In this document: positions 9,999 to 17,445 of the stretch, in pieces
How the letters are laid out: each line of letters opens with the position of its first letter
Numbering within the stretch: the stretch's first letter is position 1
From: Opitutaceae bacterium
Lineage (GTDB): Bacteria > Verrucomicrobiota > Verrucomicrobiia > Opitutales > Opitutaceae
Assembly: GCA_019455245.1 (NCBI GenBank)
Contig: JACFMR010000003.1
Span: 1-64,000, forward strand
Length of the DNA stretch: 64,000 nt
Direction: 5' to 3'
Translations under genes and position numbers: made by a program
Notes under the pieces: generated by a model
Told to the model about the DNA's origin: nothing
What the model saw: the letters and a program-made list of their open reading frames with translations, nothing else
The model's database searches: none

Positions 9999-10808
9999 AT
10001 GTCCTATAAAGCACTCCTCATTTCCGCCATAGCATTAATCGCAGTCGGTTGCGGTCGAACCACTCTCTCCGATGGGGCTGAAAAGGCCGCCGGCTTCTCA
10101 ACCGTGGGTCGGGCAACCGATGCGGCCGGACAACCGCTGGCCAATGTCAACGTCGAGGTGTGGGGAAAACATGAGACCGGCGGTGGCCCGGTTAGCTACA
10201 CTACCGTGACCGGAACGGACGGAACCTACCGGCAGACCGACATTGCACCTGGCACCTATACCGCCGTTGCCTGGCGCAAGCTGAAATACAACGGGCGTGA
10301 CTACAAGTTGCCGCTGAAACCCGTGCAAGGTAACATCGACCTTGAGTATCGGGCCAAGGACGGTCTCGTGAGAGACTTCGTCTGGCAAATCAGCGGACCG
10401 CAGCCGGCGTACCGCAGCGAAGAAAATTACGGCGGTGACCTCTTGTTTTACGGCGTGGATGGACTCTATCGGAGCCTGGGTCTTCCGGACGGCACACCCA
10501 TTACCATTAACCTAACACCGGACGGCCCTTTGATGGACGGTTCCGCTGGTTCTCCTGTGACCATCACCGTTGCCTACAAGCCCGGCACATATCTGACCAC
10601 GGTCGAAGATATCCCGCTCGGGCGTTACACTGTTTCAGCCAGCGCCGAAGGGACGGGCCTGATCCGCTTAAGTGGTACAGACCGCACGGGCTCTTCCGAC
10701 GATCACTACAAGCCAACAGCCACGATCGAATTCTTGCCGAGCGGCTCACAGGTTCGACCTTACCAGGCTCCGGCGGTAAAGCAGGCCCATGTTTATTCCC
10801 GCCTCTGA
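9999..10808 (+). CDS. lipoprotein with carboxypeptidase-regulatory-like (CNA-B-type) domain
   Basis: A 269-residue predicted lipoprotein. The N-terminus has a hydrophobic signal followed by a lipobox-like IAVGC, with lipidation at about Cys18. Residues about 35-100 resemble the carboxypeptidase regulatory-like / CNA-B beta-sandwich (VGRATDAAGQPLANVNVEV, GTYRQTDIAPGTYTAVAW). A second beta-rich region with VTIT and YTVSASAEG strands follows. No catalytic motif is seen. The gene appears less GC-rich than its neighbours, as does the PEP-CTERM-like gene at 12 kb, suggesting a more recently acquired patch. Its function is unknown; surface adhesion or a structural role would be usual for such domains. 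Confidence 0.65.
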   Translation: MSYKALLISAIALIAVGCGRTTLSDGAEKAAGFSTVGRATDAAGQPLANVNVEVWGKHETGGGPVSYTTVTGTDGTYRQTDIAPGTYTAVAWRKLKYNGRDYKLPLKPVQGNIDLEYRAKDGLVRDFVWQISGPQPAYRSEENYGGDLLFYGVDGLYRSLGLPDGTPITINLTPDGPLMDGSAGSPVTITVAYKPGTYLTTVEDIPLGRYTVSASAEGTGLIRLSGTDRTGSSDDHYKPTATIEFLPSGSQVRPYQAPAVKQAHVYSRL

Positions 10809-10922
10809 AACAAAAATTTCTCGGATGAGATAGGAAAATGATCGTAAGCGTGCAACATGGGGTGATGACAGAGCAGCGAAATATTCGCAATCTGCAGTGA
10901 CTGTCAGACAATCAATCAGGAG

Positions 10923-11786
10923 CTAAAACCGCACCGTGGCGGTCACCGGGAAATGATCACTGGGCGCGAAGCCGGGTGACGCATAATCGACGATGGCGGT
11001 CTCGCTGACCGCGACCGCATGGCGGGCGAGAATCCAGTCGATGCGCACTCCGTCGCGCGTCGGCGGTCGGTGGCCGTGAAACGTGTTGAGGCCCTCGTTG
11101 CGGCGCTGCGCGGCAGCGGTCCAGGTGTCGGTGAGCCCGGCGCCCGTGGTCAGTTCGGTGTAGGACGCACTGGCACCGGCGGCGCAGTTGAAATCGCCGA
11201 GCAACAGCAGCGGCCTGACGGGATCGGTGGCGGCAATGCGCCGGCGCACGAGCGCAGCGGATTTTTGCCGGGCCAACTCAATCTCGTGATCGAAGTGGGT
11301 GTTCCAAACCTCGAATTCGCGGCCGGTGGGACGGTCGCGGAAGCGCCCCCACGTGACCATGCGCCGGCACGTGTTGCCCCAGGTGGATGAGCCGATGACC
11401 TCGGGCGTGTCGGAGAGCCAGAAATGATCAAAGGCCAGAAGCTCGAAACGGTCGCGACGGTAAAAGATCGCCATGAATTCGCCGCGACTGCCCCCGTCGC
11501 GCCCGAGACCGATCCAGTCGTATACGGGCAGATCGGCGGCGAGGCCCTTCACCTGATCGTAGCGCGCCTCCTGCGCGCCGATGATGTCGGGACTCTCCCG
11601 CGTGAGCAGTTCCCGCATAAGCGGACGCCGCCGCTCCCAACTGTGTGGCGGCGGATTGCCGGCCACCTGCACATTGTAGGTCATCACGCGCAGGGTGAGT
11701 GCCGGCGTAGCAGAAAGTTCGACGGTAACCGGTGAAGTGGGATGCGGCGAATTATGGCTGCATGCCAAGGTGCCTTTTTTGGTCAT
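10923..11786 (-). CDS. endonuclease/exonuclease/phosphatase family hydrolase
   Basis: A 287-residue protein of the EEP superfamily (DNase I-like fold). The expected signatures appear in order: MTYNVQ near residue 35, IIGAQEAR with the metal-binding glutamate, WNTHFDH, LLLGDFNC with the catalytic Asp-Asn pair, RIDWILAR and the terminal SDHFPVTA. Members cleave phosphodiesters of nucleic acids, sphingomyelin or inositol phosphates, so the substrate is not fixed. The first 30 residues are poorly conserved and have no clear signal peptide; the true start could be nearer the core. It stands alone between two AT-richer genes. Confidence 0.85.
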   Translation of the reverse strand: MTKKGTLACSHNSPHPTSPVTVELSATPALTLRVMTYNVQVAGNPPPHSWERRRPLMRELLTRESPDIIGAQEARYDQVKGLAADLPVYDWIGLGRDGGSRGEFMAIFYRRDRFELLAFDHFWLSDTPEVIGSSTWGNTCRRMVTWGRFRDRPTGREFEVWNTHFDHEIELARQKSAALVRRRIAATDPVRPLLLLGDFNCAAGASASYTELTTGAGLTDTWTAAAQRRNEGLNTFHGHRPPTRDGVRIDWILARHAVAVSETAIVDYASPGFAPSDHFPVTATVRF

Positions 11787-12029
11787 CGGTGTCGTTTGTG
11801 ACCCAATGGCCGGTCTACGATCAAGGACAACCCAACGATAATTGTGCCCGGCTCAACGTCTGAGTTCAATGATCTGAAATAAAATCGGATACGGACAAAT
11901 AAGTTTCACGCACGGCCGGAGTTATTCCGCTTATTCCCAAGTTGACGTGCCAGCTCAGGATTGCTGGCCGCGGCATGCTCTGCACAATGCTATGAGTTGA
12001 CCAGAATGGGGTTTGAAACCGCATTTCCC

Positions 12030-12662
12030 ATGCATTCATCGCTAAAAACCGTGTTCTTGGCCGCGATGTTGACCACCTCATTGCCGGCTGGCGCTCAGAT
12101 TGTCATCGCGACCAGTTACGTAACAGGTGCAGCCGGCTGGGGAACCGACACCTTTGTCGGACAGAGCATCACGACCCCGCAGGACGGTTCTTGGAACAAT
12201 ATCAGTTTCACATTGCTTCTTTCCTCCGGGGCCAAAGCACCGAATGTCGGTGATCTGTATCTGCTGGATCAGGCGTTTGCAGGTCCGGTCGGTACTCTGA
12301 GTGACTCTGCGCCCGGATACATTGCGAAAAGCTCCGGTAAGACCAATGGCTCATGGAGCTTCGACAACAGTGTTGTACTGAATCCGGCCTCGACCTACTA
12401 TTTCTACACTCAGTCTCCGCAAAATCCGTTTTACTACTCCTACTCCTACGCGGATGGCACGGCTTACAAACTCTTCAGCAACACAGCCGGATCCGGCTAC
12501 TACCAGATACAAACTGACGGGATGGACACACTTTTCACCTTGGAGGGATCTGCCCATTCCGTTGTTCCTGAGCATGCATCCAGTTCATTGTTGGTTGCGG
12601 TGACCTCCCTGGCTATCACCATATTCTTGGTCAGAAGACGGAACCGGTCTGCAGCGAGGTGA
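12030..12662 (+). CDS. exported PEP-CTERM-like protein
   Basis: A protein of about 210 residues. From the ATG at 12030 it has a signal peptide ending near LPAGAQ, a beta-rich middle with many Ser, Gly and Tyr residues, and a C-terminal tail of the PEP-CTERM layout: a VPE motif (here VPEH rather than VPEP), one hydrophobic helix (about 20 residues) and an arginine cluster (RRRNR). In other bacteria such tails direct sorting by an exosortase and removal of the helix. The middle resembles choice-of-anchor beta-sandwich proteins found with this tail. Another ATG lies at 12006. The function is unknown. Confidence 0.65.
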   Translation: MHSSLKTVFLAAMLTTSLPAGAQIVIATSYVTGAAGWGTDTFVGQSITTPQDGSWNNISFTLLLSSGAKAPNVGDLYLLDQAFAGPVGTLSDSAPGYIAKSSGKTNGSWSFDNSVVLNPASTYYFYTQSPQNPFYYSYSYADGTAYKLFSNTAGSGYYQIQTDGMDTLFTLEGSAHSVVPEHASSSLLVAVTSLAITIFLVRRRNRSAAR

Positions 12663-12711
12663 CATTACGTCATCGGGTCGAACCAATGTGACCAAGACAG
12701 CCCAGTTGGGT

Positions 12712-13323
12712 TCAACCCGGCAGCAGGGACACCAGGCCCTCGTGGGGGCGGGCGATCACATGGGCCGCGATCAGCTTGCCGAGCGAACCGACGGCCTGAC
12801 TGCCGGCGTCGATCGCGGCTTTGACCGCCGCGACATCGCCGCGGATGATCACGGTCACGTAGGCCGCGCCGATCTTTTCCTTGCCGACCAAGGTCACATT
12901 GGCGGCCTTCAACATCGCATCCGTCGCTTCCAGAATGGCGGTGAGTCCCTGGGTTTCGAGGATGCCGATGGCTTGGTTTGGATTCATGGTTTTCATGGCG
13001 GAGGGTGACGGGCGCAGTTCATCGCGCCCGCCGTAGAGGGGATTGAAGGTGACCGGACCGGCATTGAGCGCGGCGATAGCCTCGTCGGGCCGGGACAGGA
13101 CCGCGTTGATGACCTTGGCCCCGAGCCGTTGTGCTTCGGTTTCAGCAGCGGCCACGGCGGATTCAGCGTCGCCTCGTTGTTCGGCGGCGATGCGGATCAT
13201 GACCGTTTCCGCGCCGGTCGGCTCGAAACCCAGCAATTCGATACGTCCGGCCTTGAGCATCGCATCCGCGACCAGGGCGGTGACGCTCAGGAACGGGGTT
13301 TCAACGAATGCGAGCGTGCGCAT
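12712..13323 (-). CDS. tandem-domain bacterial microcompartment shell protein (BMC-T)
   Basis: A 203-residue protein made of two BMC domains in the normal, non-permuted order. Domain 1 spans about residues 3-90 (LAFVETPFLSVTALVADAML, later INAVLSRPDEAI). Domain 2 spans about 116-203 and is very canonical (AIGILETQGLTAILEATDAM, LVGKEKIGAAYVTV, AAHVIARPHEGL). A linker of about 25 residues joins them. Three such proteins would form a pseudohexameric shell tile. The pore loop of domain 2 is KIGAA; there is no cysteine in the protein, so no Fe-S pore as in PduT. Internal ATG codons lie at 12996 and 12987 before domain 2, but no Shine-Dalgarno motif precedes them. The start is 19 bases after the aldolase stop, so the two form an operon. 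No pentamer vertex gene is in the window. Confidence 0.9.
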   Translation of the reverse strand: MRTLAFVETPFLSVTALVADAMLKAGRIELLGFEPTGAETVMIRIAAEQRGDAESAVAAAETEAQRLGAKVINAVLSRPDEAIAALNAGPVTFNPLYGGRDELRPSPSAMKTMNPNQAIGILETQGLTAILEATDAMLKAANVTLVGKEKIGAAYVTVIIRGDVAAVKAAIDAGSQAVGSLGKLIAAHVIARPHEGLVSLLPG

Positions 13324-13342
13324 GGTGGAACATCACCGGTCT

Positions 13343-14344
13343 TCAGGCGCCGGCCTTCAGGTTTTGCAGGACATTGCGCACAATCGCATCCACATCGACC
13401 GGCCGGGCACCGCAGACACCCGGCCGCACGCAGGCGTGGGCGGCCTCGGCAAAACCGCAGTCGGCCAAAATGCACGCGATGCGGCTGCGCAATTCGCCAA
13501 GGTCGGCCTGCTCGCGGCTCGAAATGGGTTGGCGGCTGTGCCCCAGATCGAAACCGCGCAACGCCGCGGCCGCGCGGAAACCCTCGGGGAAAATCGGCGC
13601 GGCAAACATCGCCTCGATCAGATCGAGCAGCTTCAGCTGGATACGTTTCGCCTCGTCGAGGCGGCCGGCGCGGAATTCCGCGTAGAGTTTCATCACGACT
13701 TCCGGCACGACGCCGGAGGTGGCGATCGTGCCGCCATCGGCGCCCATGAGGAGCGACGGCAGGAGAATCTCCTCCGTGCCGGTCAGCACGGTGAAGTCCG
13801 GACGCTGCGGCTTGAGCTTGTGCAGCGTGGCGACGAGGCGGGGAAAGTCGCGGCTGGAATCCTTGATGCCCACGATGCGCGGACAATCGGCCGCGAGGCG
13901 CTGCACCACCGGCAGGCTGATTTCGTTGGCGAATTGCGGGATATTGTAGAGGAGGATGTCGATCGGGCTCTGCCGGGCGACCTCGCGGAAGTAGGCCTCC
14001 ATGCTTTCCTGCGAGACCTTGAAGTAATACGGGCCGGTCAGCGAGATGGCGGCGCAGCCGAGGTCGGCGTAAACGGCGGCGGCCTCGAGGGTGTCACGGA
14101 CGTTCGCCTCCGCCGCGCCCGCAAGGATCGGCACCCGGCCGCGGTTCTCCTCGGCCACGATCTGGATGACCCGCTTGCGCTCCGCAAAATTGAGCCGGAT
14201 GAACTCGCCGGTGCTCCCGTTGGGATAAAGTCCGCCGACCCCCTTTTCGATCAGCCAGTTGATCATGCGGCGCAGTTCGGGTTCGTTGACCGAGCCGTCG
14301 TCGCAAAAGGGAATCAGGTTCGGCGTGAAAATGCCTTGGAGCAT
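13343..14344 (-). CDS. DapA/NanA-family class I aldolase with C-terminal extension resembling a BMC encapsulation peptide
   Basis: A 333-residue pyruvate-dependent aldolase-type TIM barrel of the dihydrodipicolinate synthase / N-acetylneuraminate lyase superfamily. Seen are GSTGEF (residues 43-48), the catalytic Tyr133 in LLYNIP and the Schiff-base Lys161 in IVGIKDSS. The usual barrel ends near residue 298; what follows is extra: a linker with two of four cysteines clustered near the C-terminus (positions 291, 296, 305 and 311) and then a helix at about 316-330 (VDVDAIVRNVLQNLK) with hydrophobic residues at i, i+3/4 and i+7. That is the form of peptides that target enzymes into bacterial microcompartments. 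The next gene on the strand encodes a BMC shell protein. True DapA is unlikely for this context; a 2-keto-3-deoxy acid aldolase releasing an aldehyde is a reasonable guess. Confidence 0.85.
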   Translation of the reverse strand: MLQGIFTPNLIPFCDDGSVNEPELRRMINWLIEKGVGGLYPNGSTGEFIRLNFAERKRVIQIVAEENRGRVPILAGAAEANVRDTLEAAAVYADLGCAAISLTGPYYFKVSQESMEAYFREVARQSPIDILLYNIPQFANEISLPVVQRLAADCPRIVGIKDSSRDFPRLVATLHKLKPQRPDFTVLTGTEEILLPSLLMGADGGTIATSGVVPEVVMKLYAEFRAGRLDEAKRIQLKLLDLIEAMFAAPIFPEGFRAAAALRGFDLGHSRQPISSREQADLGELRSRIACILADCGFAEAAHACVRPGVCGARPVDVDAIVRNVLQNLKAGA

Positions 14345-14419
14345 GGTTCAACCTACAAACAAGCCTGCGTCCGTGTCCAGCGCGGTGGCGCCTCCTGCAC
14401 CCGCGATCCTGCCGTCAAC

Positions 14420-15613
14420 TCACGGCATCCACACGCTGCCCTGCAGGGTCGGGCCGAAATTGGTGGGGCTGAGCGGCGTGCTCTTGCCGGTCTCCGTGTC
14501 GAGCACGCACAGGCGGCTCGTGTTGCGGTCGCGGGCGGTGTAAACCAGATGCCGGCCGTCGGGCAACCAGCTGGGCTCGATACCGTCGAAGGGCGCGCGC
14601 GAGGCCTGCACACTGGCCCGTTTGGAAAAGTCATACACCGCCACCTGGTAGCCGCGGCCGATGCGGATGGTGAAGGCGATCTTGTTGGGATCGACGCGGT
14701 TCCAATCCGGCTCGGCGCAATAGCCGCTGATGTTGGTGGGAATGCGCTGCATACCGCCGCCGGCCACCGACATGAGATAGAGCTGCGGACCGCCGGCCGC
14801 GTCGGACGTGAAAACGAGACGTGATCCGTCGGGCGAAAAGCTGGGCGAGGCCTCGACCGCATCGGTGCGCGTCATGCGGCGGATCTGCTTGCCCTGGGCG
14901 TTGCCCACGTAGATCTCGGCGTTGCCCTCGCCGCTCAGCACCATGGCCACCTGGCGGCCGTCGGGGCTGAACCGCGCGCCGCTGTTGGTACCCTTGAAGC
15001 TGACAAAGGTGCTGCGCTGGTAGGTCTTGAGGTCGATCTGGAAGATGTCGGGGAAACCCGAGCGGAAATAGCTGGTGTAAACGATGCGCGAGCCGTCGGG
15101 CGACCAACGCGGGGTGAGCGCCTGGGCGTTGTCGCGCGTGAGTTGCTTCACGTCGCCGAAAAACAGGTCGGAGGTGTAAACCTCCTTGCGGCCGGTGCGC
15201 TCGCCGATGAAGGCCAGCTTGGAGGCGAAGAAACCGCGCAGGCCGACCCCGTTGGTGCGCTCGACCGCCACGTCAGCCGCGCGCAGGAGCGCGTTGCGCT
15301 GATCGGTGCCGGTCACCGTCTCGCTGTGCACCGCGCCGCCGCCACTGCCGCGCGTGATGTCGACCCGCACCTGGTTGGCCGTGATCTGGGCAAACCGGAT
15401 GTCGTAGGCAAACCCGCTGGCCGCCAGCCGGTAGCGGCCGTGGGCGTTGAAGGCCTGCAGCGCTAGCTGGTTGAGCTCGGGGACATTGGCCGAGACGCGG
15501 ATCGGCACGGTCTTGTTTTCGGCGATGACATCGACGGTGCCGATGTCGCGCTGGGCCAGCGCCGGCAGCAGGCCAATCATACTGAAGAGGAAAACGCGCA
15601 GAAAATTTTGCAT
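14420..15613 (-). CDS. tolB: TolB-like periplasmic beta-propeller protein
   Basis: A 397-residue exported protein. An N-terminal signal peptide (cleavage near LPALA-Q) is followed by a TolB-N-like domain to about residue 130 and then a WD40-like PD40 beta-propeller with repeated TPRWSPDGSRIVYTS, GARFSPDGRQVAM, SPSFSPDGSRLVFTS and EPSWLPDGRHLVYTA units. TolB works with Pal and TolA in cell-envelope constriction. No other tol-pal genes are adjacent, so the role as true TolB is inferred from architecture. It is divergent from mrp, with 103 bases between starts. Confidence 0.82.
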   Translation of the reverse strand: MQNFLRVFLFSMIGLLPALAQRDIGTVDVIAENKTVPIRVSANVPELNQLALQAFNAHGRYRLAASGFAYDIRFAQITANQVRVDITRGSGGGAVHSETVTGTDQRNALLRAADVAVERTNGVGLRGFFASKLAFIGERTGRKEVYTSDLFFGDVKQLTRDNAQALTPRWSPDGSRIVYTSYFRSGFPDIFQIDLKTYQRSTFVSFKGTNSGARFSPDGRQVAMVLSGEGNAEIYVGNAQGKQIRRMTRTDAVEASPSFSPDGSRLVFTSDAAGGPQLYLMSVAGGGMQRIPTNISGYCAEPDWNRVDPNKIAFTIRIGRGYQVAVYDFSKRASVQASRAPFDGIEPSWLPDGRHLVYTARDRNTSRLCVLDTETGKSTPLSPTNFGPTLQGSVWMP

Positions 15614-15716
15614 GGCAGGTGGCAGGGCTTATTGGTGCGGAAAGCGAGGGCATTTCTATTTACACGCCCGGCAGGCTAAACAACTTTATTCCCCTTTCGT
15701 TCCCTTTTTTCCCACC

Positions 15717-16808
15717 GTGACGACCGAAGACATCAAGAATCAGCTCAAGCAAGTGAAGTATCCCGGTTTCAGCCGCGACATCGTGTCGTTCGGGCTGGTG
15801 CGCTCGGCCGGCTTTGCCGACGGCGTGGTCAAGGTTTCCCTCGCGGTGACCACCAACGACCCGCAGGTGCCGCACCAGCTCAAACAGGACGTCGACCGCT
15901 GTGTCCGCGCCCTGCCCGGCGTCAAGGAGGCGATCATCGAGATCGCGGTGGCCCCGGTGAAGGCCCCTGCCCCGGCCGGCGGCGGCAATCTTGCCGGCGG
16001 CACCATGCCCCGCGGCATCAAGCACGCGGTGGCCGTGGCCTCGGGCAAGGGCGGCGTGGGAAAAAGCACGTTCTCGGTCAATCTCGCCTGTGCGCTGGCG
16101 CAGGTGCTCGACATGCAGGGACGCAAAGGCCGCGTGGGTTTGCTCGATTGCGACATCTACGGTCCGAGTGTGCCGCTGATGATGGGCCTCAACGGCCGCC
16201 CCGAGGTCGAGGGCGAGGGCAACGACGCCATGTTGATCCCGATGGAACACCACGGCGTGAAGGTCATGAGCATGGGTTTCCTCGTCGATGACAACACCCC
16301 CGTGGTGTGGCGCGGCCCGATGATCATGAAGACCGTGCAGCAGTTTGTGCAGAACGTGCGCTGGGGCGAGCTCGACCTGCTGCTCATCGACCTGCCGCCC
16401 GGCACGGGCGACGCCCAACTTTCCCTCGTGCAAACCCTGCCGCTCGACGGCGCGGTGATCGTGACGACCCCGCAGGCCGCCGCCACCAACGTGGCGCGCA
16501 AGGGCGGCCTGATGTTCCAGAAGGTCAATGTGCCGCTGCTGGGCGTCGCGGAAAACATGAGCTGGTTCACCGATCCCGCGGGCAACCGGCATGAGCTCTT
16601 CGGTCGCGGCGGCGGTGCGGCCACCGCGGAGAAGCTGGGCACGGTGCTGCTCGGTCAGGTGCCGCTGGTGCCGGAAATCCGCGAAGGCGGCGATTACGGC
16701 CGGCCCATTGTCGTCAGCCAGCCCAGCTCCGAATCCGCCGCGGTGTTTCGCGACATCGCCACGGGACTTTTGACGGGCTTGGAGCGCAAGTCCGCCCCCG
16801 CGTCCTGA
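15717..16808 (+). CDS. mrp: Mrp/ApbC-type iron-sulfur cluster carrier ATPase
   Basis: A 363-residue protein with an N-terminal MIP18/DUF59 domain (about residues 1-80) and a Mrp/NBP35 P-loop ATPase domain. The deviant Walker A GKGGVGKST is clear, followed by LLDCDIYGPSVP and LLIDLPPGTGDAQLS, which are Mrp hallmarks. It carries and transfers Fe-S clusters to apoproteins in the cytoplasm. I do not see the CXXC that some relatives use in the C-terminal half. The GTG at 15717 is preferred because the DUF59 domain begins there; it is preceded by a long C/T-rich leader without a Shine-Dalgarno motif. Confidence 0.93.
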   Translation: MTTEDIKNQLKQVKYPGFSRDIVSFGLVRSAGFADGVVKVSLAVTTNDPQVPHQLKQDVDRCVRALPGVKEAIIEIAVAPVKAPAPAGGGNLAGGTMPRGIKHAVAVASGKGGVGKSTFSVNLACALAQVLDMQGRKGRVGLLDCDIYGPSVPLMMGLNGRPEVEGEGNDAMLIPMEHHGVKVMSMGFLVDDNTPVVWRGPMIMKTVQQFVQNVRWGELDLLLIDLPPGTGDAQLSLVQTLPLDGAVIVTTPQAAATNVARKGGLMFQKVNVPLLGVAENMSWFTDPAGNRHELFGRGGGAATAEKLGTVLLGQVPLVPEIREGGDYGRPIVVSQPSSESAAVFRDIATGLLTGLERKSAPAS

Positions 16809-16870
16809 CCGTCCGTACCATGGCCGGCATTGACAGGGCGCGCCGCGTTGCTCTCATGGGGGGTGCTGAC

Positions 16871-17131
16871 ATGGGCATGACTTCACCAGCCAAAGAGCCA
16901 GAGACCTCCCGCGATTTCGTCAAACAATCCAGCCTCTATCAGGAGTTTCTGGCCGAACGGGAGGAGATATTGAAGCACAAGTGGCTCGAATCCGAGCGAC
17001 TTGGCTACGACATCGGCTTCGAACGCGCCCTGCTGGACTGGATCCGCAAGCATCGCGAAGGCTGGCGCGCCGCCCGTCGCAGCCAGACGTCCATCCCGCG
17101 CCCGGGGGCGGGCACCGCCAAGCAGAACTGA
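16871..17131 (+). CDS. small conserved-looking hypothetical protein
   Basis: About 86 residues from the ATG at 16871, which has a run of G about ten bases upstream. In-frame ATGs at 16820, 16856 and 16877 are alternatives. The core (SRDFVKQSSLYQEFLAERE, HKWLESERLGYDIGFERA, LDWIRKHREGWR) is charged, helical and tryptophan-containing and looks like a conserved cytoplasmic domain, but I cannot name it. The tail is basic and low in complexity. It follows mrp by 62 bases and converges with rpmG. Confidence 0.6.
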   Translation: MGMTSPAKEPETSRDFVKQSSLYQEFLAEREEILKHKWLESERLGYDIGFERALLDWIRKHREGWRAARRSQTSIPRPGAGTAKQN

Positions 17132-17148
17132 TCCCTGCGGACGGACAC

Positions 17149-17173
17149 AAAAAAGCCGGGCAAACGGCCCGGC
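17149..17173 (-). terminator. intrinsic terminator of rpmG
   Basis: A stem GCCGGGC/GCCCGGC with a five-base loop, followed on the minus strand by six T residues. It lies 26 bases after the rpmG stop codon. Confidence 0.88.
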
Positions 17174-17198
17174 TGGTTCAAGACCTTGGGAGATTGGA

Positions 17199-17363
17199 TT
17201 ACTTGATCTCCTTGTGCACCGTGTGGCGCTTGAGGAAGGGGTTGTACTTCTTCTTCTCAATCCGCTCCGTCACGGTCTTCTTGTTGCGCGTGGTCAGGTA
17301 GCGCGAGACGGGTTTGCCTTCCTTGCGGGCTTCGGTGCACTCGATTAAAACGACTTCTTGCAT
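17199..17363 (-). CDS. rpmG: 50S ribosomal protein L33
   Basis: A 54-residue protein of the large ribosomal subunit. The conserved [10 protein letters not shown] and [20 protein letters not shown] segments identify it. The two CXXC pairs of zinc-binding L33 paralogues are absent, so this is the zinc-independent form. The start is the ATG at 17363; the frame runs further upstream but only the L33 core is conserved. The bases just before the ATG (TTTATACC) look like a -10 element, so the mRNA could be nearly leaderless. Confidence 0.95.
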   Translation of the reverse strand: MQEVVLIECTEARKEGKPVSRYLTTRNKKTVTERIEKKKYNPFLKRHTVHKEIK

Positions 17364-17445
17364 GGTATAAATTGGGTGAAGGGTCAGAGCAAAGCCCGCG
17401 CGCCGCCCAGAGCAACCCAAATTTTGGGCAATCGCCAAACCGGCC

